NCBI GenBank assembly: GCA_020466095.1
Contig: CM035807.1
Coordinates: 56,962,555 to 57,026,554 of the forward strand
Reading direction: 5' to 3'
DNA length: 64,000 nt
Source: Chlorops oryzae
Taxonomy: Eukaryota; Arthropoda; Insecta; Diptera; Chloropidae
Part shown: piece by piece, positions 42,183 through 53,291 of the stretch
How the letters are laid out: the number at the start of each line of letters is the position of its first letter
Position numbering within the stretch: position 1 is the stretch's first letter
Notes under the pieces: generated by a model
What the model was told of the DNA's origin: nothing
Databases searched by the model: none
Seen by the model: only the letters and a program-made list of their open reading frames with translations
Made by a program: the position numbers and the translations under genes

Positions 42183-43046
42183 TCATGGATATTTGGGTTT
42201 CGGTTTGGATGGATTAATCTTTTCAAATTTGAAGCTCCGTGCAAGGATGTTCTGGTGTCCTCTGGTAGCTTCTATGCGTTTCGGTTCTGGTGGGCTGCCT
42301 TCGTGATCAGTTACCTGTAGATGCAGGGCAGCGTTGACGCTCGTTTCTTCCCTCGTTTGCGGACTCGTTTGTGTTGGGAATTGTTCCTTGGCTTCTCGGT
42401 GGATTTCTTTGATCGCTGGCTCTGATGTAATGCGCTTGGTAATTTCTGTCTGTAGATGTTGGGTGTTGTTGGAGTCTTCTATTTCTTCGTCGTTGGTTTC
42501 GGCTATCCAAACCGTATTACCTCCAATGTCCATTATGGTGCCTACCCTGCTGAGGAAATCCATTCCTAGGAGCATGCCCTCTTGCATGTCTGGCAGCACG
42601 ATGAGTGGGATGACCTGCACACTCGGCCCTAGGCGTATTTGAATGGTCAGGATATGCGTCACGGCTTGCTTGGTTCCATCTGCTAGTATTATTTTGGTGG
42701 CGTTCTCCTGTATGTCCCCATGTACACGTAGTTTGTTGAACATTACTTCGTTGATGACACTCCTCATGGCCCCAGTGTCTACTACTGCTCGGATGACGTG
42801 TGGCCCGATGAGAAGTTGCGCTCTCAGATGGAGATTCTGGTAGTTTAAATATTTTGATGCAGGCAAGGCGAGTCCGTCGGTGTCCCCACCAGCCCTTGCT
42901 CCTGATGGTTCCCTTGTTCGTTTCCCGACTGCCGGCGACAACAGTCGATTGTGCGTATACCCTCTTTGCCACATGTACAGCAGAAAAGTTTTCGAGGGTA
43001 CCGACATTCTCGCTGTCTGTGCCCTAATTGTCCAGAGTGACGGCAT
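42183..43046 (-). pseudogene. Retropepsin region of the Osvaldo-like element
   Basis: A 287-residue frame with the active site AVVDTGAMRSVI (about 42775) and the second motif GMLLGMDFL (about 42570), standard for an aspartic protease that matures Gag-Pol. The C-terminal half is a polar linker toward RT. The N-terminal part overlaps the gag knuckle region in another frame. The protease core itself is open and keeps both motifs, although flanking gag and pol are broken. Confidence 0.8.
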
Positions 43047-44036
43047 ACGATTCTGGGGGAGTCGGCCCCTTGGGTTTGGAGAACGCGTGTTTTTGCTTCT
43101 GTGGGAATTGGGTTCACGTTGAGTCGATTTTCCGCCTGTTGAGGAATCTTCACTTGTTCCAGCTCACATGCTAAACTAATGAGGTCTTCTAAAGTTTCGA
43201 ATTCCCTTCGTTTTATATACAGCTGGAACTCGTGTCGGCTATTTCGGAAAATTATCTCCAGCTTCTTGTCGTCCTTCAAGTCGGTATGGCGAGCCAATTC
43301 GTGCACACTGGTAGCGTACTCTTTGAAGGCTTCCTGGGGCCCTTGGTGGCGTAATTTTACGGTGTCTTCCAAGTCTTCTAGATAGCGATATGGCAAGAAA
43401 AACTGCAAAACATTCTGTTTTGAACTGCTGCCATGTAGTCCACCCTCGTCGGCTATTTCGGTACCATGATAGCGCATACTCTTTCAGCATCTCTGGCATG
43501 GTTTTTGGAATGGCGTGTATTGGTATGTCATAGGCCTCTGCTAGCTCTATCACTCGCTCGATGAAGCCTAGAGCGTCCTTCTTACCGTCGAAACGTAGTG
43601 ACCATTTTCGCACGAGATCGATGACCTGAGCATTACTCATGACTGGGGTGGTTGGTGTTGAATACGATGGCCTAGTGGGGTGGAGTGTAGCTAACTTGAT
43701 GCCTACTACACCATATTCTCTCAGGGGTGCGGGTAGTAGTCCTCCTTCCGCTCCTGTCGGTACTTCAAGGGCTTTATCCTTGGGGATGGTGCCCGTGTTC
43801 ATGGTTCCATTTTCATTGCACTTGTTGGTTGGAAGAGGGGTGAGGGGTTCGGTGAAACGAGCCTCCACCCCTTTGACTTCGTTTATGATGACCGGGTCCT
43901 CCATGTGTGCATTGACAAAAGACATGAACCGCCTCCTCAAATCGTCCACTATGCCCTGTGACTCGAGCTCGAAGGCATTCAAGCAGTCTATGACTTCATC
44001 TTTGCGAAGCTTTGATATCCACTTGGTCTCGATCAT
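42845..44036 (-). pseudogene. gag of the Osvaldo-like element
   Basis: ATG at 44036. The first 40 residues (LRKDEVIDCLNAFELESQGI...LRRRF) fit a SAP-like helix-extended-loop-helix motif. A capsid region with YALSWYRNSRRGWTTWQQF follows; near 43400 a frameshift moves the frame to LEDTVKLRHQGPQEAFKEY and two zinc knuckles, both degenerate (the second Cys is Ser in CRHSGQLGHRQREC and His is Ile in CCTCGKEGIRTIDC). It ends near 42845. Gag would form the core particle. The frameshift and lost zinc ligands show decay. Confidence 0.75.
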
Positions 44037-44141
44037 GGTTGATGACTTTTCTTCTTGGTGTCTCGTGTGGGATTTTGTTGCTCTGTTGATTTTTTTTTTA
44101 AATTTTTTTTTTTCTTATGGTTTTGTCCTTGAATAAATTCA

Positions 44142-44160
44142 GGTCCCTGCTCGGGCGCCA
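44142..44160 (-). promoter_or_regulatory. Primer binding site, tRNA-Lys type
   Basis: Minus-strand TGGCGCCCGAGCAGGGAC starts two bases after the LTR end at 44163. It matches the 3' end of tRNA-Lys, the primer used by Osvaldo and by some retroviruses. Confidence 0.85.
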
Positions 44161-44162
44161 CT

Positions 44163-45818
44163 TGTAACGGTTCTTTCTCAGCCGGGGTATTACTCAGTGT
44201 TACCAGGGTCCGTTACAGAACAAGAAATTATTCCAAAGTGTTGAGTTTGTATTCTATGTAATCTTTATTGCTTGTTTTTTTTTTTCTTTGATATTCTTTC
44301 ATTTAATATTTCTTACGTCTGACCTGCGGGAAAATATGTCGGCGGTACTCAATCGGGGTCCCTAGATCGATGCGGCGTTCTTCCAATGGTTAATGCTGGC
44401 CGAGTGATTGCGTCTCATCGGGGTCCTTGGTGGTCGCTGCCGTATCGTAGTGAACTCGACGGTCTTGAGTGGGCGTTTGTGGTTCGTTTCTAGTCCTACG
44501 TCAACAGGTCAGGGGAACTAGGGATATTAGTCTTGGGATATGCTACTGACAATGCTACAGTACTACTGGCAGTCCTACAGCTGTTTAATTTCAAGTATAA
44601 TCATTGAAAGTAAAAGCGCAGAGACAATCTGGTATTCAGGTATTTATCACTGAATCCAATCGTGAAAAACGTGGTGGGGGCAGGGTTAAAGCTGTTTAAT
44701 TTCAAGTATAAATCATTGAAATTAAAGCGCAGAGACAATCTGGTATTCAGGTATTTATCACTGCATTCAATGGTGAAAAACGTGGTGGTGACAGGGTTAA
44801 AAACTGTTTAATTTCAAGTATAAATCATTGAAATTCAAAGCGCAGAGACAATCTGGTATTCAGGTATTTATCACTGAATCCAATTGTGAAAAAAAAAACG
44901 TGATGGTGACAGGGTTAAAGCTGTTTAATTTCAAGTATAAATCATTGAAATTAAAGCCGCAAAGACAATCTGGTACTCAGGTATATATCACTGAATCCAA
45001 TTGTGAAGACGTGATGGTGACAGGGTTAACGCTGTTTAATTTCAAGTATGAATCATTGAAAATAAAAGCACAGAGACAACCTGGCATTCAGGTATTTATC
45101 ACTGAATCCAATTGTGGGAATAAAGGAGAATTCAAAAGACTTACTTGAATTAACTTCGCTATTACTGAGTCCACTCCGATGTATTTGGCGATGCTGGGAC
45201 GGCGCGAGCTGAACAGAAACTGACTTTTCCTTCGCGATGCAGCGCCTTTTATAGTCAGTCGGCGGCGCTTGTGTTAGTGGATTTTGCATAGTTAAAAGCG
45301 GTTCAAACTGGTTCCTTGCTTGTGTTGGTGCCTTTCGTATAGTCGAAAGCATTCCGAACTGGTTTATTGCTGCGTGTGATTGGTGCCGTGTGCAAAATGG
45401 CTCGTGAATCATATTGCTTGCGTGTGTTTGGTGCCGTGTGCAAAACGGCTCGGGAATCATATTGCTTGCGAGTGTTTGGTGCCGTGTGCAAAACGGCGTG
45501 GGAATCATGTATGTTTGGATGGTGTGTATCCTTGAAGCCATTGAAGCTGGTTTCTCGCTGATTGCCGGTATGTATGTTTTGATGTTGAACGTCCATCGAC
45601 TTATGATTAGGGTGGAGATATTTTCTCCCCTAAATTTAATGCATATATATTTTCCTTTTGTTTATTTATTATATATATATATATATTTGGTTTTGTTTTG
45701 TTTTTTTTTGTTTGTTTTTTTTTGTTTCGAATTTAATAACAACAATAATCCTAATTTTACTTTCTGCTCTTGGTGATAATACAAATAATAATAATAATAT
45801 TCTTCGTTTCTTTTCTTT

Positions 45819-45856
<38 letters not shown>

Positions 45857-46033
45857 TATTACATATACAAAAATATAACATTAATAATAATATAAAAATA
45901 ATAATGAGAATAGTTCGTTAGGGTGCACAAAATCCGGCGTAGGGTGAAAAGGTTTTATTAAATGGTATGGTACAGTTGAATTAAATATACGAGGATAACA
46001 TTTTTGTGGTACTCAAAATTTTACCTCGTTACA
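44163..46033 (-). repeat. 5' LTR of the Osvaldo-like element (1871 bp)
   Basis: Minus-strand TGTAACGAGG...CCGTTACA. It is the inverted counterpart of 47611-49556. It contains about five tandem copies of a ~113-bp unit (44579-45125) and three ~60-bp units with GTGCCGTGTGCAAAACGG (45376-45500). The right end adjoins AAGT, the inferred target duplication. Confidence 0.88.
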
Positions 46034-47580
46034 AAGTGGACACAATCACAAAAACTCTGTGTTAATTGTTTCAAAAATGAACATCGTGCAAACGACTGCC
46101 AGTCTCGGTCTTGCGCTAAATGTTCCAAAAAACACAACACACTTTTACATTAAGAAAATTCAGCTAAAGGAAATGATTCAACAAAAATGTCCGAAAAACA
46201 CTCCAACACAGCATCTTCAGCGACATCGTCAGAAAAGAAGTCATGCACTGATGAAACAATCGAAATGGCAACAGTAGCGGCTTTAAATCAACCAAAACCC
46301 AGCCATAAACACGTCCTGCTAACCACTGCTAGAGTCATAATTACCGGAATCAATGGACGAAGCTGCGAGTTGCGAGCACTGCTAGACGCCGGCTCTCAAA
46401 TAAATATCGTAACAAAGCGACTTATGGAGAAACTAGCTTTATCACCGGTTAAATCATCGATATGCATTGAAGGCGTTGGCCGAGCCACTCGAAAGGCGAA
46501 CCAGCGAGTAAATGTACAGTTAAATTAGACACATGGCAAGTTCTCCATCAGAATTGAAGCAGTGGTTCTTCCTAACGTAGTGTCACCGCAACCCACGCAA
46601 ACAATCGATACATCAAAATGGCCACTCCCTCAGAACATTAAGTTTGCCGATCCAAAATTAAATGTCACCGACAGAATCGATATATTAATTGGAGCCGAAT
46701 TCTATCGTCAGTTAATGCGACCAGAATAAATCAAATTGAACAACAGTTTCCCGATACTACAAAATACTGTATTAGGATGGGTTGTTACTAGAAAAAAAGA
46801 TGGAGAGCCTAACAACTCCGCCACATCTGGAGTTTTTGTTGATAATGAAATCGATCTCTCAAATATTGGAGCGTTTCTGGAGAATCGATGATGCGGATGA
46901 GCCACAACGCCAAATGACAGTCTCAGAAGAGGAATGCGAGAACCACTTTGACCAAACTAGAGCCCGAAACCATGACGGCAGATACATTGTGCAACTACCA
47001 CGATTAGAAAATGCATCGGCTTTGGGCGATTCGTATAAAGTTTCCCTTCAGCGTTTTTTGCTCAAGAAAAACGTCTTAGTAAGGACAACAACATAAAAGA
47101 AATGTATACTGATTTCTTGACTGAGTACGAAAGATAAGAGCACATGAAGGAAGTGGACATTAAGAACGATCCCGCACCAAGGTACTTTAAACCGCATCTT
47201 TGCATCTCGAAACCTGAAAGCACCACAACGAAATTACGTGTTGTTTTCGATGCTTCAGCAAAAACATCCACTGGGCTGGCACTAAATGAGATACTACAAG
47301 CGGGTCCTACAAATCAAAGCGAACTCTTTTCAATATTATTAAGGTTCCGCATGCAACGTTTTGTGTTCACATCGGAAATGGAGAAGATGTACCGGAATAT
47401 CCTGGTACAAGATGCGGACCAAAATCTTCAATTAATTATATGGAGAAAAGACCCATCGGAACAAATCAAACGACAATATGATCCAGAAGTGGAAACAGCA
47501 CGGGCGACGAATGCGCTGTCTACGAATCCTTGAAGGCACCACCTACAAATCCGGGGTGTCAAAACAAGGAAAGGGCACCT
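46034..47580 (+). pseudogene. BEL/Pao pol fragment (zinc finger, protease, RT), inverted relative to its gag
   Basis: Starts in the middle of the Pao-type zinc finger (LCVNCFKNEHRANDC, CAKCSKKHNTLLH), then an aspartic protease with LLDAGSQINIV (about 46384), then RT (TTTKLRVVFDASAKTSTGLALNEIL, FSILLRFRMQRFVFTSEMEKMYR, about 47220-47400). RT stops soon afterwards at the junction with the LTR. Several stops and frameshifts are present (near 46528, 46730, 47095 and 47135). The matching gag is on the minus strand at 49557-50974, so this piece has been flipped. Confidence 0.85.
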
Positions 47581-47594
47581 TCGAAAAGGTTCAT

Positions 47595-47610
47595 CGAGGA
47601 AAGGAGGGGA
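47595..47610 (+). promoter_or_regulatory. Polypurine tract before the right-hand Osvaldo-type LTR
   Basis: GAGGAAAGGAGGGGA directly precedes the LTR start TGTAACGAGG at 47611, marking that LTR as the 3' LTR of a plus-strand element. The coding sequence next to it is BEL, not Osvaldo-like, which reveals a rearrangement. Confidence 0.75.
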
Positions 47611-49556
47611 TGTAACGAGGTAAAATTTTGAGTACCACAAAAATGTTATCCTCGTACATTTAATTCAACTGTACCATACCATTTAATAAAACCTTTTCAC
47701 CCTTAGCCGGATTTTGTGCACCCTAACGAACTATTCTCATTATTATTTTTATATTATTATTAATATTATACTTTTGTATTGGTAATAAGCAAAAAAAAAA
47801 AAAAAAAAAAAAAAAAGATGAATATTATTATAATTACTTGTATTATCACCAAGAGCAGAAAGCCAAATTAGGATTATTGTTGTTATTAAATTCGAAAAAA
47901 AAAAAAACAAACAAAACAAAACAAAACCAAACATATATATATATAATAAATAAACAAAAGGAAAATATATATGCATTAAATTTAGGGGAGAAAATATCTC
48001 CACCCTAATCATAAGTCGATGGACGTTCAACATCAAAACATACATACCGGCAATCAGCGAGAAACCAGCTTCAATGGCTTCAAGGATACACACCATCCAA
48101 ACATACATGATTCCCACGCCGTTTTGCACACGGCACCAAACACTCGCAAGCAATATGATTCCCGAGCCGTTTTGCACACGGCACCAAACACACGCAAGCA
48201 ATATGATTCCCGAGCCATTTTGCACACGGCACCAATCACACGCAGCAATAAACCAGTTCGGAATGCTTTCGACTATACGAAAGGCACCAACACAAGCAAG
48301 GAACCAGTTTGAACCGCTTTTAACTATGCAAAATCCACTAACACAAGCGCCGCCGACTGACTATAAAAGGCGCTGCATCGCGAAGGAAAAGTCAGTTTCT
48401 GTTCAGCTCGCGCCGTCCCAGCATCGGCAAATACATCGGAGTGGACTCAGTAATAGCGAAGTTAATTCAAGTAAGTCTTTTGAATTCTCCTTTATTCCCA
48501 CAATTGGATTCAGTGATAAATACCTGAATGCCAGGTTGTCTCTGTGCTTTTATTTTCAATGATTCAGACTTGAAATTAAACAGCGTTAACCCTTTCACAC
48601 ATCACGTCTTCACAATTGGATTCAGTGATATATACCTGAGTACCAGATTGTCTCTGCGCTTTTAATTTCAATGATTTATACTTGAAATTAAACAGCTTTA
48701 ACCCTGTCACCACCCCGTTATCACAATTGGATTCAGTGATAAATACCTGAGTACCAGATTGCCTTTGCGCCTTTAATTTCAATGATTTATACTTGAAATT
48801 ACACAGCTTTAACCCTGTCACCACCACGTTTTCACAATTGGATTCAGTGATAAATACCTGAATACCAGATTGTCTCTGCGCCTTGAATTTCAATGATTTA
48901 TACTTGAAACTAAACAGTTTTTAATTTTGTCACCACCACGTTTTTCACCATTGAATTCAGTGATAAATTCCTGAATACCAGATTGTCTCTGCTCTTTAAT
49001 TTCAATGATTTATACTTGAAATGAAACAGCTTTAACCCTGCCCCCACCACGTTTTTCACGATTGGATTCAGTGATAAATACCTGAATACCAGATTGTCTC
49101 TGCGCTTTTACTTTCAATGATTATACTTGAAATTAAACAGCTGCAGGACTGCCAGTAGTACTGTAGCATTGTCAGTAGCATATCCCAAGACTAATATCCC
49201 TAGTTCCCCTGACCTGTTGACGTAGGACTAGAAACGAACCACAAACGCCCACTCAAGACCGTCGAGTTCACTACGATACGGCAGCGACCACCAAGGACCC
49301 CGATGAGACGCAATCACTCGGCCAGCATTAACCATTGGAAGAACGCCGCATCGACCAGGGACCCCGATTGAGTACCGCCGACATATTTTCCCGCAGGTCA
49401 GACGTAAGAAATATTAAAAAGAAAAAATAAAAAAAAAAAAAAAACGAGCAATAAAGATTACATAGAATACAAACTCAACACTTTGGAAAAATTTCTTGTC
49501 TTGTAACGGACCCTGGTAAGACTGAGTAACACCCCGGCTGAGAAAGGACCGTTACA
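47611..49556 (+). repeat. 3' LTR of the Osvaldo-like element (1946 bp), opposite orientation to the left one
   Basis: TGTAACGAGG...CCGTTACA, a near-perfect inverted copy of 44163-46033. It has one more or longer set of ~113-bp tandem units (48500-49140), so copy number differs between the two LTRs. The right flank ACTT (49557-49560) is the complement of the AAGT next to the left LTR at 46034-46037. ORFs across it are LTR shadows. Confidence 0.88.
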
Positions 49557-50974
49557 ACTTCAGCCGCTCTGCAACACTAATTTTGAGGTATTTTCCACAG
49601 TAATAAATTCGACGTCCCTCCTTGAAGCATGCTTTACAAAGTTTGACCTTGCTTGCTGCAGCTGAGATAGAAGGCCTTAGTTTTTGCTTTCCAATGACGA
49701 TTTCTAGATTTTGGAACCGATTTTGCAAGAAGGAGAGCAGCTCTTCCGTCGTAGGAATAGCTCGCGGATCCCTTTGAGATTCCTCGAACAATAGATGGCC
49801 TTGTTTGTGTTAATTTTTGAATGAGGATTTGGGAGAGTTATGAATCCCATTGAGTGGTGTCGGTACCCATGTTGTTGATGGCCTCCAGACCTTCTATCAT
49901 AATGTCGTGGAATTCCTTGATTTCCCTTGCGTCAGCAGTCAGTTTTGGTTGCATCAAAATTTTGTTTATTAATGTTGATATCAATTTTTTTTTGTTCCAA
50001 ATCTGCAGGATATCCCAAGCAGTTTCATAATTGTTTTCTGTCAATGATAGGTGTCTTATTTATCTCTCATCATCCCCTGTCACGTTCGATTTCAAGTACA
50101 ACATTTTTGTACCGCTGGTATTTCTGGGTCGTGGACCATTCTTACAAACAGATCTGAAAATGTCTGCTAATTTAAATAGTCACCATCAAACTTGTCTAAA
50201 GAAATTTTTGGCATTTTGACTTCTGGCTGTCTTCTATTATTCGCTGATGTTTTCATTCGATTTTTTAATAGCATTGCCAACTTTTGCTGCACCAGTTCCT
50301 TGATCTGGATATATGTATCCACATTGTATCCTTCTTTGCTTGGGTCGGAGCATTCTCCCCAAATTAAAAAGTTTGCATCATCTACTTGTTGCCATAGCTT
50401 TTTGATTGCGGCTACAGCTTGTTCTGGTGCTTCTTCATTTGTTTTACTATTAAATAGACGCCTCAGAAATGATTGCTCCTTGTCTACGCATGATAAGGCC
50501 CAGCCTGCTTATGTGTTCCTCACCTTGGTTCACCTTTTGGTTTACAGCTTGTAGTGGAGTTGCTTGTGGTGTTGGATTTAGCTTTACCATTAAGGACTCA
50601 ATTTCTTCCCTGAATTTAAAAACAAGATCCAGCATTTTCGTATAGAAATCGTTCTCAAAGCACTCTTCGTCCGAAGGAATGGTGTTCATCAGTCTCATTT
50701 GGTTGTCATTGGATTCAAAACGAGTCCATGCTTCGTCCAACCGCTTTAGTCGCTCTTCCAAGTAGCCTAGAGTCTGCTTTCTCTCCTTAGAATCCTTTTT
50801 GTAATACTGTATGATGCTACGAATGTTGTCTGCCAACGATTTTTGAGATTCTTTTAATGTTGAGACTTGCTCCATCGTGTAATGTATCTTCGGCTTTCTT
50901 CTTCTGTTGATTGATACCCAACGTCTTATTGAAGCGTTTTGTTGAATGATGAATTTATGTTTGATTTTTTCCAA
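49557..50974 (-). pseudogene. BEL/Pao gag, minus strand, cut by the LTR insertion
   Basis: 50450-50974 encodes the N-terminal gag region (LKESQKSLADNIRSIIQYY, LDEAWTRFESNDNQM) typical of Pao-type gag; 49552-50044 carries later parts, including LISTLINKILMQPKL, PTTEELLSFLQNRFQNLE and the start of the zinc-binding region CKACFKEGRRIYYC. It ends at 49557 in ...ISVAERLK, where the LTR begins; the next residues of the zinc finger are found at 46034 on the other strand. Frameshifts near 49800 and 50150-50450. Gag of a BEL element, inactive. Confidence 0.8.
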
Positions 50975-51648
50975 TGTGTGGCAAAACGTATGCTTTATCC
51001 GTGTCTGACCAAATATTGATGCGCGCGTTGAAACGGTTTGATTCGCGACGAACTACACAAAATTTACTCTGAAATAACGGTTTTATGATTCCGCGTTTTG
51101 TGATCAATTTGATCATGTTGGATCTCGGTCCACACTTGTATATGACGTGGGACCGTCGTGGTCACCAATGTTTAAGGTTAGAAAAGGGGAGCTAAATCAA
51201 ACTACCGTGCAGCATATAAACTGCAGATATTTTAAATTCAACTTGTATCAGACAGCACATGAACTGTTGACACTCAAAGTCAATAGGAACCCTTAAGTGA
51301 ATTGATCAGAACCGTTGGGCTGGCTTGTGACAGTCACTCCTTGGCATCTCCATATGGAGCCCATGTTGGCCGGGTTCAGAGAAACCGTCGCAGCACCAAA
51401 AAAAGTTTCAACGTCTGCATTGCTTTCATACAAAAATTCATATTTACAAAATTGCCAAAACTTGTTAAAAATTTATTTTGGTGGCTAAGGGGGAACCATT
51501 GTACTGCATCAGAATTGAGAAAAAATAAACATTAACTATTGCGCGTTTAAAGTTGAGAAAAAATTTATTCTATGGCTTTTCAATTGTTTTTTAAAATGTG
51601 CTTCTCATTAGTTCAAATATGCAATCCCTTTTTGGGGTTCATGCCTAG
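50975..51648 (-). repeat. Leader, primer site and LTR remnant of the BEL element
   Basis: After the gag start, minus-strand TGGTGACCACGACGG (51153-51167) next to TG at 51169 looks like the primer site and LTR end. The LTR would extend right to about 51648, where a D-type LTR has inserted or joined; its start is therefore not seen. No gene in this stretch. Confidence 0.5.
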
Positions 51649-52255
51649 TGTTGGGATATGAGGATTAAAGGGACTGACGCCGTGGCACTTGGGTCGGTAC
51701 CCACGTCATACAATCCTTTATTCTTTTTAAATAAAAGACAAGACTGACAATGTTAAATCCTTTTATTCATAAAATGAAATCCTTATATCTAACAGGAATA
51801 TATGAGAATCCTAGCTCCTGGCCACTTACTTGAAACTTCCCTATTCTATATCTAAGCGTCGTGGATTCGTGTTAGTACGTTCGCTTAGACGAGACTTCTG
51901 CTGGAACGGTCACAATCAGTCTCCCTTTCCGTTGATCGAGACTCTGCTTATATGCAGTGAAAGTGCTGACCTGGCTCTGTCGCAATAGTACTTCAATGTG
52001 ATGCAACTTTCTTCTTCTCATTATTGTTTCTCCGCTGTGATATTGCCACAGAACATTTGACCCAGTTATTAGTGCTGAATTGCACTTCCGCGTTGCTGGT
52101 GTCGTTGCCTTTTGTTGTTCTTTCTTTATATCTGTCTCTTCGCTGAGTTGATCGTTGCTCGTTCATGGTCGGTCGTTGGGCATGGCACTTGATGTTGTTA
52201 TTGTTGAGTATCGGATATCATGCCTGGTTGATGTGCTGACGCTTGTGTTACAACA
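51649..52255 (-). repeat. D-type LTR, minus strand
   Basis: TGTTGGGATATG...GTTACAACA, homologous to 25680-26284 throughout. On its outer U3 side 15-20 bases (TTCAAACACTTCTATGA) match the bases just upstream of the LTR in D1, so a trace of internal sequence remains and it is not a clean solo LTR. No polypurine tract is visible there. Confidence 0.8.
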
Positions 52256-52327
52256 TTCAAACACTTCTATGAGTTTTCAGAGGTGGAGCAGGAGGGGACC
52301 TTAATGTTGGAGTCAAGGCGTGACTCC
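52256..52327. other. Short junction between D-type LTR and element E
   Basis: 72 bases. The first 17 are the residual D internal end; the remainder has a GGTGGAGCAGGAGGGGAC purine-rich stretch and no ORF. Confidence 0.4.
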
Positions 52328-53291
52328 TGTTGGGATATAGGGTGCGAACGCTCAGACACAACCGAGCGTATAAACGTTCCTTTATTCCAACACCAAATTA
52401 TAGGAAACAAGCGCTCAGACAAAGTCGAGCGTATAAAATGTTCCTATAAACCTCTTTTAATAAAATAGTGAAGTTTATATTTTATCTTTTCTTTTATTTA
52501 ATGATCCTTATGTCTAAGACAGGATTTAATTCACTGTTAAGCTGCTAACACTACTTTACAATTTTCCTATGTCCTTAATTATACTTTTAACGCCGTGGCT
52601 CGTATGTACGCACGTCAAAAGCAGAGACTTCCGAAAACCAGTCTGATCTTTCTGTGTCCGAAGCTCCCTTTTTATAGGCCAATATTGCTGATCGGCAATA
52701 TTGGATATCGCTGATGATGCTTTCCAAAACCTCTTGCATAAGATTCACCTGCAAGTCTATTTCTGGTGCTGCTATTCTCGTTGTTGTTGTTGTAGGTCGA
52801 TGTTTGGTGGCGTTAAACCTTGCGCAGAACTTATGACGCATCAGCTCGTGCCTCCCGTGTTTTCCCTTGCTCGCCTAAGGCTCGCCAAAGCTATCCCGTT
52901 GTTAGTGTGTTGTTGTTGTTGCCAGCGATCGAGCTCTTCAGCATAGCTTAGACAGTTGCAGTGTTGACTTGCCAGCTCGTGCCCCTCGTACTTGACACCT
53001 AGCTGCCCGTGCTTATCATTGCTGTCGCTCCGTTAATTCTCTCCCGCCGTTCTAATTCTCGGGTTTCACCCACTGGCTTTTAGCATTGCGATCGTGGGCT
53101 TGGAGTGATTTCAAACCGCTGCTGTCTGCCGAAACTTCTGGGTCTCATATTACATTCATTTCATTTGGGCGATTGCTGCTGAGGCTAATTTCACAATCGC
53201 ACTCGTTGAGTCTTCGCGCTGGTTCTTGTTGTTGGACTTTTTGTGGCGAAGATTGGGATATGGCATGGTTGTGCGACTGTGACTCGCAACA
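52328..53291 (-). repeat. 3' LTR of element E (964 bp)
   Basis: TGTTGGGATATAGG...CTCGCAACA, with the polypurine tract (TCCCTCCCC on plus) at 53292. It contains two related GCGCTCAGACA-A-TCGAGCGTATAAA blocks near the left end, a TATAAAAAG box (minus, 52676-52668) and a perfect 10-bp palindrome with 6-base spacer upstream of it (52679-52704). Confidence 0.85.

Larger units (their letters stand above)
39641..44162 (-). mobile_element. Osvaldo-like gypsy element, internal region, decayed
   Basis: Minus-strand order: primer site, gag, protease, RT and RNase H remnants. GC content is clearly higher than in the surroundings. The left end at 39640 is a breakpoint with no LTR; the right end joins the 1.9-kb LTR at 44163. 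A lysine-tRNA primer site and gag style fit the Osvaldo/Ulysses group; that assignment is inference. Confidence 0.72.

Noticed and set aside
44579..45125. Regular repeats that might suggest a CRISPR-like array
   Set aside because: Units are about 113 bases, contiguous, without spacers, and lie inside an LTR of a eukaryotic retroelement.
45053..45600. ORFs of 162 and 97 residues in the Osvaldo-type LTR, repeated at 48019-48562
   Set aside because: Both LTR copies give the same ORFs because they are inverted repeats; the sequence is made of short repeated units and has no gene features.
44163..49556. A Foldback-type DNA transposon with 1.9-kb inverted repeats
   Set aside because: The arms have TG...CA ends, a tRNA-Lys primer site next to one and a polypurine tract next to the other, so they are LTRs brought into inverted order.
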